Assembly (NCBI GenBank): GCA_040901445.1 | Contig: JBBDYQ010000002.1 | Span: 1-64,000 of the forward strand | Origin: Thermoleophilaceae bacterium | GTDB lineage: Bacteria > Actinomycetota > Thermoleophilia > Solirubrobacterales > Thermoleophilaceae | Direction: 5' to 3' | DNA length: 64,000 nt | Shown: positions 33,701 to 42,357 of the stretch, piece after piece | Position numbering within the stretch: the first letter of the stretch is position 1 | Layout of the letters: each line of letters opens with the position of its first letter | Position numbers and translations under genes: made by a program | The notes under the pieces: generated by a model | Databases searched by the model: none | The model's input: only the letters and a program-made list of their open reading frames with translations | Told to the model about the DNA's origin: nothing

Positions 33701-33904
33701 CGGATCCGGCGCCGCGCCGATCAGCAGGCGAGTCGGGCGACCGTCGGCGATCTCAGCTAGATGATGGAGCCCGCCGAGGTCAACGTACCCGGTGGCAACC
33801 GAGAGCGGATGCCTCCCATCGACATCCTCGATTAGGTAAGCGAGTGCTGCTCCGTGGCGGCTGTGATCGCCGAGGTTGTCGAGGAGGTAGGGACGTGAGT
33901 TCAC
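30719..33904 (-). CDS. PLD-like nuclease fused to SNF2-type helicase
   Basis: This 1061-residue protein has a phospholipase-D-like domain at the N-terminus (about 1-220), with HGKAYLFGD and TSANLTGAG, the H-x-K and G/S-x-N pattern. A superfamily 2 SNF2 helicase follows: Walker A GVGTGKTE (about 262), DEAH (about 345), LLTATPINNG, and C-terminal motifs STDVLSEGQNLQ and QRNGRVIRLRS. The last 250 residues are helical and charged. The GTG start overlaps the methyltransferase stop (GTGA). This fusion would couple DNA translocation to phosphodiester cleavage. DISARM keeps PLD and SNF2 as separate genes, and its DrmA/DrmB genes are absent. Confidence 0.9.
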   Translation of the reverse strand: MNSRPYLLDNLGDHSRHGAALAYLIEDVDGRHPLSVATGYVDLGGLHHLAEIADGRPTRLLIGAAPDPGLGAQLPPMDRFRLQLERLRGERDFSRFPPSRAARRLQAVERWIARPEIEVRRYVSQFLHGKAYLFGDAGDARVALVTSANLTGAGMDRNLELGLANYDVPVARDAVAWFDGLWQQAAPFEEDLRDLLFPDAGVVDPRTVYLRALLELHAPEPDDPLRPSRPTGLELAPFQRDGYERARVIARAHGGVVYADGVGTGKTEIGLAFIEERTKEDGVFALVITPAQLARRWRERIDQTKLPAQVVSFQELSADEQLVPEAPNRRRHLNNAKDSYRVVVVDEAHALRNEDTTWYRAMERLVGGTQKQVVLLTATPINNGLWDLYNLVMLFARHDRAFAGAGIDSVRNLFLAAGANERDPESLNPDVLYPLADAVSVRRDRAFIEREYEDATFPDGTPVRFPAPRLTTRRYDLDSAHPGVFEAITEQIDALTMARYRPSAYELDAEETSVEAQLGGLLKSGVLKRFESCWKACLETVENMLAAHDAFLLGWQRGEVLSREQLRAAATAEFDDTGLAGWLDQQLEGADGVRPAVEFDPQYGDAVAEDRSRLAAIRDELGQLDAATDPKLALLRALLEASPAAKIAVFSTFGATVRYLDQHLPEEIGGRGRIAVIGGETTPDQRLEALGRFAPHTVVRPDYVPPSGEVDLLISTDVLSEGQNLQQAQAVISYDMPWNPQRVVQRNGRVIRLRSEHDEVLLTTMLPEQGELERLLGLEARIQGKIKAASGVYGMESQVIEGLEVELRQYAERLAGGDEELLDEAEESSGAFIGEELRRLIDRAAAEGEVERVLALPWGVGACFRQAAGGRSQGAAGVFFATRTPAMPDADEGYRYWRYVELPSGDLVTSDLEILRRIDPSGGEPAELEGVDLEVAWRIAFPSIVVEHNQRADLRGDQEQIGPKQRWALEVLRDPSVGLPPGADLADEALSVERSSAVRRALGDVQDRVRAAEITLEEAAVQIVAVVDDFGLQPVEPPPLPEKIEEEDLGVVCWMAVLPAA

Positions 33905-36900
33905 GGCTGTAGCTCAGCGAGTCGCTCGCGCACGGCCTGGCGATAATCCTCGGGAACAGCATCCAGGGTGAAGTCGGAGAAGACGATCTCGAGCTCATCA
34001 GCCGTCAGGGACCAAGCGCGCGCCGCGTGCGCGTCGATCTCGACGCGAAGGCGCTGCCGCTCGTCCGGCGCGAGCGGGCCGAGAGCGACCCCAGTGGCCG
34101 CGGCGAAGTCTGCGAACCGCTCGTCGGGGCATGAAAGGCGGGCGGCGGCGTTGGCGACGGCTTCGAAGGTGTCGTCGTCGAGGCTGGGGAGGTGCAGGCC
34201 TTCGAGGATGAAGAAGTTGAGGTTTCGCTCAACGGATCGGCGTGCCTGCCAGTCGAAAGCCAAGCTGTTCAACAGTGCGAGGCACGCCGCCTCGGCGCGC
34301 GCGTCGGGATCGGCAAAGACGAGGTAAGGCGCCTTGTTAGTGAGGAAGTGTTTTGGGGGAACAAGGCAGGCGATCACGGTACGGAGGTTCTCGCGATTCG
34401 CCACGTCGCGGAAGGCCAGTCTCGCGGCTCGAAACGTCCGGTCCGTCGCGTCGCGGCGCACGGTGACCGGGAGCTCCTTGGCGATCAATGAACCAGCACC
34501 GGGGCGCGACTTGCGGGCCTTCGTAAGTGCTTCGTCACTCGCGGGACAAGGCCGCTCGCCCGCGCCATGTGGGTCGAACTGGTCGAAGCTCTCGCCCTTC
34601 CACAGCATGCGGCCCGAGTCGGCATCTCGCCAGAGATCCCGGTCGGTCGTCTCGTTGAAGTCGCCCTGCACTGGAAAGCAGAACCAGCGTCCGGCTCCAT
34701 AGGGAAACGGGCGACCGGAACGAAGCTTGGCGAGGACGTCGGCGGCGGCCTGCCCCTCCAGTAGTGGGATCTCCAGCGCCGGACCGAGCGCCGCGCGTGC
34801 AAGCCGCAAACCAGGCGCACCGACCTGCTTCGCGAACTCCTCGGCGGACGCAGCCACACCCGCGACCTCAACGACTTCGTCGCCTTCCGCGCGCCGACGC
34901 TCGGCCGCCAGGAGCGCGACGGTGTACTGCGGATGGCTATCGAAGGCCCAGACTCGGTGATTCACCAGGAAGTCGATCCGCCTCGGCGGCGCCTGCTCGA
35001 ACAGCCACTCGCGGAAGGCCGCCGAGCCTTTTGCGAGGAAAACGGAGCGAGGCAAGACGACACCGAGCCGTCCGCCAGAGCGCAGCAGCTCGCGATAGCG
35101 CTGGCAGAAAAACTCGTAGAGGTCGGCGTTACCAGGGCCCGCCACATAGCCGCTTTCCGGCCCGAGTGAGACACGCAGCCCGGCTACTCGCATGCGTTCG
35201 GCGTTGAGCCGTTCAACCACCTCCGGCCGTTCCTTCAGCAGCTGTTCGACCGCGACATGTCGCTCGCGCTCGGACAGCGACTTCAGGCCGGGGCGATAGT
35301 AGGCGTAGAAGGTCAGCTCATCGACGTTCACCTCCTCCCAAGGCGGATTGCCGACGATCACATCAAAGCCAGGGCGCTCGCGCGCGAAGACCTCGGCGAA
35401 CGCCAGTGGCCAGTGCAGGACGCGTTGCTCGGCCGCCAACTCCACCGCCTGGTCCGCGAGCAGAGACGACTGCCCGGCAATGATTTCTCTCCCCTCCAGT
35501 AGCGCCTCCTCCCGGGCGCCCACGAGGCCGAGCGGCTGCGCCGTCCAGAGGTTGAGCACGCGCTCTGCGCCGGCCACACGTCGGTGCAGCGCTTCATCGG
35601 CCGCACGGCTGCGCTCGACATCGTCGGGAGTTCGGTCGTCGATCTCACGCAGCGCGGCGGCCTCGCGCCCAGCGTCAGCAATCGCCGTCTGCAGCGCGTC
35701 CCCGAACATCACAATCTGGCCGTGCTCCGTGCCGGGCGGCGTGACCGACTCAGGGCGTGCCACGCCGATAAGGGAATTGCCTACCTGGACGTTGTGATCT
35801 AAGTACGCCAGGGAGAGCCCGGGGACGAATGAGCTAAGCCATAGCGATACCTTCGCGATCTCTGCGCCCATCGGCGAGAGGTCCACGCCGTAGATGCAAC
35901 GCTTGAGCGCGAGCCGCTTGATCAGCGCCGTGTCCTCGATCCCTGCACCAAACGTGCGCCCAGCAGCCGCGTGCAGCGAGTCGAGCTCGTCGCGCACTGC
36001 AGGAAGCGCCACCTCGCCCAAGAGCGCCGCGATCTGATCCGCCAGCTCCTCGACCACCTCCACCAGGAAATGCGCGCTGCCACAGGCGGGGTCGAGCACG
36101 GAGAAATCGAACAACCGCGAGGCGGCCGCCGCCGCATCGCGCTGGGCAAGCTCCCGCACTTCGGCCAAGTGCGCCTCGAACGCGGGCCGCACCGCACCGC
36201 GCACTAGGTGGCGAACCAGCTCGGTACGGGTGTAGTACACGCCGCCGCCCTTGCGGCCGCCCTCGTTCGTGAGCCAGAGCAGCTCGCCTGCCGCGAACTC
36301 GGCCTCCTCCTCGTCGGCCGCCACGTAACGGTCGCGCGTCGCGTCGTACCTGAAGTGGCGGTCCGCGACTGAAAGGCGCAGGGAGAGCAGTCCCTCATAG
36401 ATGTGGCCGAGGTGCCCGATCTCGAGCCCGGAGAAGTCGATCCCCACGTCCGGCTCCTCGGGATCGCGGGCGAGCGCCACGAGTGCCGGGGCAAGTGCGG
36501 CGTCAGGAATGCGGGCTGCCTCTAGCGTGGCGCCACCGTCAAAGCCGTCGGGCGCGAACAGCGCGCCGTTGTATGCGGGAACGCCCCAGGCGGTCTGGCC
36601 TGTGCGCATGGCATCGACGAGCGCGACGATGTCACGCCACAGCGTGGTGGCTTTCTCATCTGCCTGCTCTAGCTCCTCGGCGGCGCGCTCGGCGATGCGG
36701 GTGAAGCTCCGTTGCGCGTAGGTGTGATTCGACATCGGCAGGTGGCCGGCACTCTCGGCGTAGAGCAGAAAAAGCGCACGAAAGACAAAGGTGAGGGCGG
36801 CAGCCTCGAGTTCGGCCCGAACCGCGTCGTCGGCAACGTCGCGGCCGTCTGACCGTGCCCAGCGCCCGAGCTCGCGCCCGAGCACCGGCAGGACGTCCTC

Positions 36901-37818
36901 GCGAAGAGCGCGATCCAGCCGAAGCCGAAGCCGGGCGCCGTAGTCGCGAGCCTCGCGCAACACGTCCTCGAAGCCGCCTTCGGCTAGGTACTCCGGTGCC
37001 AGGAGCCCGAGGAGCGGGCGGTCATCCGAATCGAGCACAGAGGAGTCGAGTTCGAGGTAACGCGTGGCGGCACCCGCCTCGTCGGTACCAGCCCGCAACA
37101 ACCGGATCCGGGACCCGGCAGCCAACATTCCGTAGGCGGCTCCCTGGGCGAGGCAGTCGGCGATGAGCGTGCCCTCCGGCAGCCGCCCGGCTTCATCCAA
37201 GCGGGCGAACTGATCTGCCGATTTGCGCGGGTGGACCACGATCACCGGACGTCCAGCGGCGCTCGCGAGGTACCCCCGCCGGGGAAGCCCGGACACCTCG
37301 TAGCCCAGCGAGGTCAGCACCTCGCGCCAGCCCTTGGGCGGCACGCGCTCTCCGAGTTGCGCGAGTTCGGCCCATCGAGCCGATCGGCGAAGGCGCTCTC
37401 CGTACAGATGCCGGGTCCCAAGACCTCGCACCGCAAGCCCGGCGACGCCTTCGGTGTCGAGCCGCTCCACCTCCTGCGCGACCTCGCGGATTGCTTCCAG
37501 TCTCTTGAGACCGACACTGCGCGACACGAGTTCGAGGAGAGATTCGCTCCTGATCCGCCGTACTGGTCCATCGGCCTGCGGGCCAAGCACTTGCAGGCGC
37601 CCGGGCTCCTCCACGTCGTCGGCGATGAGGATCAGCGGCACGGCGCCCCCGCCGCGCCGACGTTTCCAGGCGGTGCGAATTCTCGACTCCTCGCGCGCGG
37701 CGGTCATCGCGTATTCCACGCCGTTCACGAGCCGGCTGGCGAGGATCCCGTCGGTGGCGCCCGCGTCCTTGGTGCCTGCCAGCGATGCGATGCCGTCGAA
37801 GAACTCTTCGGCGTTCAT
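33901..37818 (-). CDS. Large N6-adenine DNA methyltransferase (Eco57I/PglX-like)
   Basis: This 1305-residue protein has an N-terminal helical region (1-480) and a class I methyltransferase core. Motif I is VLDPACGSAHFL (about residue 574) and motif IV is VGNPPWEE (about 823). GGVYYTRTELVRHLV precedes motif I, as in Eco57I and PglX enzymes. The C-terminus (about 1000-1305) probably recognises DNA. No clear nuclease motif was seen, so it is likely a methyltransferase partner of the PLD-helicase, not a type IIG enzyme, though this cannot be excluded. The start is the ATG at 37818; a longer frame from 37902 is possible. Confidence 0.9.
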   Translation of the reverse strand: MNAEEFFDGIASLAGTKDAGATDGILASRLVNGVEYAMTAAREESRIRTAWKRRRGGGAVPLILIADDVEEPGRLQVLGPQADGPVRRIRSESLLELVSRSVGLKRLEAIREVAQEVERLDTEGVAGLAVRGLGTRHLYGERLRRSARWAELAQLGERVPPKGWREVLTSLGYEVSGLPRRGYLASAAGRPVIVVHPRKSADQFARLDEAGRLPEGTLIADCLAQGAAYGMLAAGSRIRLLRAGTDEAGAATRYLELDSSVLDSDDRPLLGLLAPEYLAEGGFEDVLREARDYGARLRLRLDRALREDVLPVLGRELGRWARSDGRDVADDAVRAELEAAALTFVFRALFLLYAESAGHLPMSNHTYAQRSFTRIAERAAEELEQADEKATTLWRDIVALVDAMRTGQTAWGVPAYNGALFAPDGFDGGATLEAARIPDAALAPALVALARDPEEPDVGIDFSGLEIGHLGHIYEGLLSLRLSVADRHFRYDATRDRYVAADEEEAEFAAGELLWLTNEGGRKGGGVYYTRTELVRHLVRGAVRPAFEAHLAEVRELAQRDAAAAASRLFDFSVLDPACGSAHFLVEVVEELADQIAALLGEVALPAVRDELDSLHAAAGRTFGAGIEDTALIKRLALKRCIYGVDLSPMGAEIAKVSLWLSSFVPGLSLAYLDHNVQVGNSLIGVARPESVTPPGTEHGQIVMFGDALQTAIADAGREAAALREIDDRTPDDVERSRAADEALHRRVAGAERVLNLWTAQPLGLVGAREEALLEGREIIAGQSSLLADQAVELAAEQRVLHWPLAFAEVFARERPGFDVIVGNPPWEEVNVDELTFYAYYRPGLKSLSERERHVAVEQLLKERPEVVERLNAERMRVAGLRVSLGPESGYVAGPGNADLYEFFCQRYRELLRSGGRLGVVLPRSVFLAKGSAAFREWLFEQAPPRRIDFLVNHRVWAFDSHPQYTVALLAAERRRAEGDEVVEVAGVAASAEEFAKQVGAPGLRLARAALGPALEIPLLEGQAAADVLAKLRSGRPFPYGAGRWFCFPVQGDFNETTDRDLWRDADSGRMLWKGESFDQFDPHGAGERPCPASDEALTKARKSRPGAGSLIAKELPVTVRRDATDRTFRAARLAFRDVANRENLRTVIACLVPPKHFLTNKAPYLVFADPDARAEAACLALLNSLAFDWQARRSVERNLNFFILEGLHLPSLDDDTFEAVANAAARLSCPDERFADFAAATGVALGPLAPDERQRLRVEIDAHAARAWSLTADELEIVFSDFTLDAVPEDYRQAVRERLAELQP

Positions 37819-38059
37819 CAGGCGGATGAGTACCCGTCGCGGCGCACGCCGCGAGGCTAGCTCACGGACCGGAGGCAGGCGGCGCGCGACGCGGTGGGGC
37901 ACATGACGTAACGCGCCGGCGCGACCATTCTCGCCCCCAGGACGTGGCGTTGATTGCCGGGAAGACTCTCATGCGGCCTGGCGCCGCGTTCGAGGCTAAT
38001 CCCTCCGAGGCGATGACTAATTGCGAGACGCCCGGCCAGGCGTGCGAACCCTCACCCAC

Positions 38060-39265
38060 TCAGACTTGAGGGATCTCAGCTCCTTGCTCGGGCTGACCTT
38101 GCAGTCGACGATCGAGGACTACGTGCGCGAGGTTGTCGATCTCCTCGAGCACGCGTTCGGGTGATTGGTCAAGGGTGAGGGGATGGACATGCAGGACCTT
38201 GTTCACGGCGCGGACGTGCCTACGACTGCTCAGCCCAGTGGCCGAGACGAGGAAGCCGGATCTAGGCCCGAACTCGAGGAGATAGGCGAGCAGTTGGTAG
38301 GCGTCTCCGCCGAGATCGTCCCCGATCCGCTTGAACTTCGCGTCCAGCACGCTCACCGGCTGGCCGTCATGCACGGCGACGAAGTCGGGCTCGAGACGGA
38401 GAGTGCTCTCGCGGTCGAGTGACCGGCCCGTCGGCAGGCGAACTAGGCGCGCGCCCCGACGGCGAAGGGCGTCCCCGAGGGCGACATTGACGAAATCCTC
38501 GAACACTCGGTGCAACTCGAACGCGAACGTGACGGATCGGACCGCACCGGCCCGGCTGCTGATCGAGGTGCCGCGCAGCACCAAGTCTGCGACTACGAGG
38601 GCCGGCTCATAGTGTCGGTTGAGGCGCGTTATCGGTGGAATCCTCAGCGAGCGGAAATCCGGGACTGGTGTGACGCCGTCGAGCATCCCGATCATGCGCC
38701 GCAGTCGTCCACGCACCGTCGGTGCGACTAGAGGCACGCGCACGAGCAGCCGCGCGGCAGCAAGCAGGATGCGGTTCTCGACGACGTCGATGTCGTACTC
38801 GTCACGCGCGACCAGGATGGGCAGTTGCAGTCCGCCGCGCGCGAGCTGTTCGCCGAGTCGCAGGCGTCCGCGCAGTACATGCGTCGCCTCCTCGAGCCGG
38901 CGATAGCCGCGCAATGGCCCGGCTCGCAACGCCTGCTCCGCGGTGGCGGTAAACCCCCAAGAGGCAGCCGCGAGCAGCGTTGTCGTTGTTGCAAAGCTCG
39001 CGTAACTCGTGCGCCATCCCTTCGGATCGCGGGCATACGTGAGCAGGAACATGACCTCGTAGATGTCGAGGTGGGACATGACCCGGAGCTCCCACCCAGG
39101 TGCCGCGGCGACGCCGACTGACGTGAGGCCGCGCAATGAGTACACGCCCGGCAGTGCGCTCACCTCAACCCGCACGAGGCCAGTGGCTTGGAGATCAGCT
39201 GCTTCTCGGGCGCTCAGTTCGTACTGTCGTACGCCCCAAGTCGGAACCTCGAAGAGGCGGCTCAC
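38060..39265 (-). CDS. mcrC: McrC-like restriction endonuclease subunit
   Basis: This 401-residue protein has an N-terminal McrC-like region (about 1-200; YSLRGLTSVGVAAAPGWELRV) and a C-terminal PD-(D/E)xK nuclease core. EPDFVAVHDGQPVSVLDAKFKR (about 288-310) gives the acidic residue followed by D-x-K. The GTG start overlaps the McrB stop (GTGA). As in McrBC, the nuclease would act when the AAA+ partner translocates after reading modified DNA. It ends 241 bases before the methyltransferase start. Confidence 0.88.
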   Translation of the reverse strand: MSRLFEVPTWGVRQYELSAREAADLQATGLVRVEVSALPGVYSLRGLTSVGVAAAPGWELRVMSHLDIYEVMFLLTYARDPKGWRTSYASFATTTTLLAAASWGFTATAEQALRAGPLRGYRRLEEATHVLRGRLRLGEQLARGGLQLPILVARDEYDIDVVENRILLAAARLLVRVPLVAPTVRGRLRRMIGMLDGVTPVPDFRSLRIPPITRLNRHYEPALVVADLVLRGTSISSRAGAVRSVTFAFELHRVFEDFVNVALGDALRRRGARLVRLPTGRSLDRESTLRLEPDFVAVHDGQPVSVLDAKFKRIGDDLGGDAYQLLAYLLEFGPRSGFLVSATGLSSRRHVRAVNKVLHVHPLTLDQSPERVLEEIDNLAHVVLDRRLQGQPEQGAEIPQV

Positions 39266-41370
39266 TCGGCGGCCGGCCCGCCCTCGACGACGTCCGCGCG
39301 ACGGGTCGCCTCGGCGCGAACTACGTCGAGCCCAAACTGGGCGCGGACATCGACCTCTGTGCCATGGAAGCGCTCGACCAGGAGCGGCAGGATGTCGAAT
39401 TGCCACACCGTCTCGAGGTCTGGTGCTGTGCCCTCGCGGTTCATGAAATACGACGGCCCGATTGCGAGGTCGCGCTCGCCATCGGCTTCGAGCAAGATCT
39501 CGTTGAGTGTTTCGAGCAGGACCTGCGGCTCGGGATCGAGGTTATGCCGGTTAAGCCACCGCTCCAGCAGCCCGTGAACCGGCGCAGAGTGCGGAGAGAG
39601 CTCGAGGAAGGCAAAACGCCGGCGTAGCGCCGCGTCCAGTAGTGCGATCGAGCGGTCGGCTGTATTCATGGTCCCAAGGACGTACAGATTCGGCGGCAGC
39701 CGAAACTCGTCGTCGGCGGAGTACTGAAGCCGCATTGGCTCATCCCGATACTCGAGGAGGAAGTAGAGCTCTCCGAAGATTTTCGGCAGATTTCCGCGGT
39801 TGATCTCGTCAATAATCAAGAGGTGCGGCTGGTGGGGCCGGGTCGCCGCGAGGGCGCTGAGTTCCCGGAGCGGCCCGTGGGTGAGGACGTACGCCAGAGA
39901 ACGGTCCGACGCCGGCGCAGGACGGTAACCCTCAACGAAGTCCTCGTATGTGTATGACGGGTGGAACTGGACGAGGCGCACTGCATCCGGGTCGAAAGCG
40001 TGCAACGCGATGCGGCGCGCGAGCCACGTCTTGCCGGTCCCCGGCGGCCCGTAGACGACTACCTGACGGCGAGTTGCGAGGAGATCCACGAGCTGCTGGA
40101 GAGCGCGCTGGGGCATCAAGAGATCGGCTGCGAGCTCCGCGGTGACCGCAGGCAAGCGGGCCTCGGGCCTCGCCCCGGGTGGACCAGTAATCGGCCCGCC
40201 GTCGCCTGGCACGGAGTCCGCCGCGACGCGCAGCGCTTCGACAAGTGGAGCCCAGGACCCCACGCTTTCACCCCGAGCGGCGAGACGCACGGCACCCTGC
40301 CGGATCAGCTGCTCCCATCCGCTCGTCGTTCCGAGGATGTGCTGCAGACGCTCGAGCAGGTCGGGGTCGGGTTCAGGAAACGTCGTCACGCCATCATCGC
40401 GACCCTCCGTTTCGGACGGCAGGGCGGCACTCGCGCGCGCCACTAGGTCATCCCACTCAGGGCTGGCCGCGCCGTCCCAGACTGGCCGAACGGCGTCGTC
40501 GTAGGGCTCGGCGATCGTTACTGGGAGGCGCGAGTTGAGGATCTCGCGAACGGCCAACAGCTTGCGCTCCTCGTCAGGAGCCGCGGCGACGAGCGGAACG
40601 GCACCGAAGCTCCGAAGCAGCTTGTCGCGATGACCGCCCGAAATCATCACGTCGAAGGAGTCGGGGAAGCACGCGTGGAGCACGGCGTTCGCTTGAAGCC
40701 GGTCCGTACTCGTACGCACCGCGACGACGAGGTCACGGAAGCGCCAGGCATCCTCGAAGGCCGCGGTGCCCGCGCTGCGGACCTCCTCCTTCGCCCGCCG
40801 CGCAAGCTTCAACAAGAAGCGAACGTATGCGTCGCGGTACGACTTACCGGGGCCGTAGCTCGCGATCCCACCGTCGAGGATCTCATGGAGGTTGTCGGGT
40901 ATTCCGACGCCCTCGGGAAGGAGATCGAGCAAGGCACCAAGGTTCGTTCTCTTGGTCGGAGCCCCCGTGTCGCGTTCACCGAGGTATTCGACGTACACAA
41001 TCTCGACACCGAGTTGCCGCACGACCGGCGGGTGGTCGGCTAGCTGGGTGCGGAGCTTGTCAAAGAATGTCCCGCTGCCGAGCAGCTCAACACCAAGAGT
41101 CGTTTGAAGCGTCTGGAGGTTGTCAGCGGTCCAGACCGGGCCCTCGGAAAAGATCGCCCCGTCTTCGATAAGGCAAGTGCGGCGCCAGCGATCGAAGAAG
41201 TCGTAGATCTCGGGGCGACACCATGCGGCTCGCGGCATGGGGTGTGACGCTAACTCACGCGGAGCTGCCAGTCGACACTCGGGCGCCGGAATAAGGTGCA
41301 GCTGGGACCCATCGGCACCCAACGGTGGGCCCTCAAGCCGAGGATTAGCGTCCAAGACCATTGCGCCCAT
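39262..41370 (-). CDS. mcrB: McrB-like AAA+ GTPase subunit
   Basis: This 702-residue protein has a variable N-terminal part (about 45-400) that should hold the DNA reader, and a C-terminal AAA+ module. Walker A is YGPPGTGKTW (about 440), Walker B is LLIIDEINRGN (about 515) and the McrB signature is TMNTADRS (about 568), followed by the DAALRRRFAF arginine-finger segment. I keep the longest start; an ATG at 41238 (MPRAAWCRPEIYDFF) is equally plausible and gives a conventional N-terminus. Nothing in the N-terminal region matches known base-reading folds by eye. It pairs with McrC through GTGA. Confidence 0.9.
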   Translation of the reverse strand: MGAMVLDANPRLEGPPLGADGSQLHLIPAPECRLAAPRELASHPMPRAAWCRPEIYDFFDRWRRTCLIEDGAIFSEGPVWTADNLQTLQTTLGVELLGSGTFFDKLRTQLADHPPVVRQLGVEIVYVEYLGERDTGAPTKRTNLGALLDLLPEGVGIPDNLHEILDGGIASYGPGKSYRDAYVRFLLKLARRAKEEVRSAGTAAFEDAWRFRDLVVAVRTSTDRLQANAVLHACFPDSFDVMISGGHRDKLLRSFGAVPLVAAAPDEERKLLAVREILNSRLPVTIAEPYDDAVRPVWDGAASPEWDDLVARASAALPSETEGRDDGVTTFPEPDPDLLERLQHILGTTSGWEQLIRQGAVRLAARGESVGSWAPLVEALRVAADSVPGDGGPITGPPGARPEARLPAVTAELAADLLMPQRALQQLVDLLATRRQVVVYGPPGTGKTWLARRIALHAFDPDAVRLVQFHPSYTYEDFVEGYRPAPASDRSLAYVLTHGPLRELSALAATRPHQPHLLIIDEINRGNLPKIFGELYFLLEYRDEPMRLQYSADDEFRLPPNLYVLGTMNTADRSIALLDAALRRRFAFLELSPHSAPVHGLLERWLNRHNLDPEPQVLLETLNEILLEADGERDLAIGPSYFMNREGTAPDLETVWQFDILPLLVERFHGTEVDVRAQFGLDVVRAEATRRADVVEGGPAAE

Positions 41371-41449
41371 ACCTTGCCGCCGCGCGAGCGCTAGCGATCG
41401 CGACGGTGGGCAGAGTCATTAGCGCCTGCCACCAACCTACGCTCTGCGT

Positions 41450-42283
41450 GTGTTCGCCGATGATCGCGTCCGCATACGGAGGCAACCGCTCTCTGACGAC
41501 GTCAAGCTCGCGCGATGTCGGCAGGACGAGGCCGACGGGGCCAACGAGTCCCTCGTGACCTCTCGAATCCGGGTGCACCTCGAGGTGACCCAAGCCGTGC
41601 TCGACAGCCTCCGCGAAGATCATCAGCTTCTCGTCGAGGAAACCGACTTCGAACCGCTGCAGAAGACACGCCAGGGCGCGGCATGGTTGATCGCAGGCCG
41701 GTGCATCTCTCTGGGCTATGCAGTGGTTCTTTGCGTGCGGGCCGGCCTCACCACCGACATCGCCCCGCTCGCACGCATGCTCCATGAAGCCACCGGCGCG
41801 CTTCGGATCATGCTCGACCGCGAGGAGACAGACCTCCACCGGAAGTGGCTACGCGACGGCTACTTCGCACCGAAGGAGCTACAGAAAGCCCAGAAACGGA
41901 TGGAAGACCGCGCGACGGCCGACATGCTCAGGCACGGCGTCCTTCCGCCGGGCCGAACCAACGATCTCGACCGACAGCTGTACGGCCACTGGTCGCGAAT
42001 CGCTCACAACCGACGCTCCGGGATCATCGAGAGCTACCGACCCGACCTCCGCCGGTTCGTCGCCGGGCCGCATTCGGATGCCCTCTCACGCGCAGTGTGG
42101 GCCGGATACGGAACGCAAGTCCTCTACGAGCTCACTGTGACCGTCGGGGCTGCCCTCGCCAAGATGCTTGGACCTGGCCTGTGGGTTGCGCGGATCGAGC
42201 CGGCGACCACGGCGCTTGACCAGATCCAGCGGGACCACCCGCTGGATCCCGCATCGCTGGGATTCGGCGACCATGGAGACTGA
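41450..42283 (+). CDS. Helical protein, possibly HEPN-like (DUF5677-like)
   Basis: This 277-residue protein starts at GTG; a second start at 41555 (VTSRIRVHLE) is possible. The core (about 60-240) is all-alpha, with TRQGAAWLIAGRCISLGYAVVLCVRAGL, PLARMLHEATGALRIM and LYGHWSRIAHNRRSGI. The last segment, an R-x-x-x-H (RIAHN), is the type of motif seen in HEPN-fold RNases and in DUF5677-like proteins. This is a fold suspicion, not an assignment. It stands just before the kinase-methyltransferase operon and is divergent from McrB, so it might be the effector. Confidence 0.6.
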   Translation: MFADDRVRIRRQPLSDDVKLARCRQDEADGANESLVTSRIRVHLEVTQAVLDSLREDHQLLVEETDFEPLQKTRQGAAWLIAGRCISLGYAVVLCVRAGLTTDIAPLARMLHEATGALRIMLDREETDLHRKWLRDGYFAPKELQKAQKRMEDRATADMLRHGVLPPGRTNDLDRQLYGHWSRIAHNRRSGIIESYRPDLRRFVAGPHSDALSRAVWAGYGTQVLYELTVTVGAALAKMLGPGLWVARIEPATTALDQIQRDHPLDPASLGFGDHGD

Positions 42284-42300
42284 CGGCTGTACCGGCGCGG

Positions 42301-42320
42301 CCTGCCAGCCCTCTGGCAGG
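42301..42320. promoter_or_regulatory. Perfect inverted repeat before the GHKL operon
   Basis: CCTGCCAG and CTGGCAGG are perfect eight-base arms with a CCCT loop. The repeat lies between the HEPN-like gene and the GATACT -10-like box (42346-42351) of the next operon. It may be an operator or a terminator; there is no T-run, which favours an operator. Confidence 0.5.
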
Positions 42321-42357
42321 GCGCGGGTCCGCCCACCGCGTGCGCGATACTCGCCGC

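Noticed and set aside
30719-41370. A complete DISARM or BREX system
   Set aside because: PLD, SNF2, methyltransferase and McrBC parts exist, but no DrmA, DrmB, PglZ or BrxC gene is present in the window.
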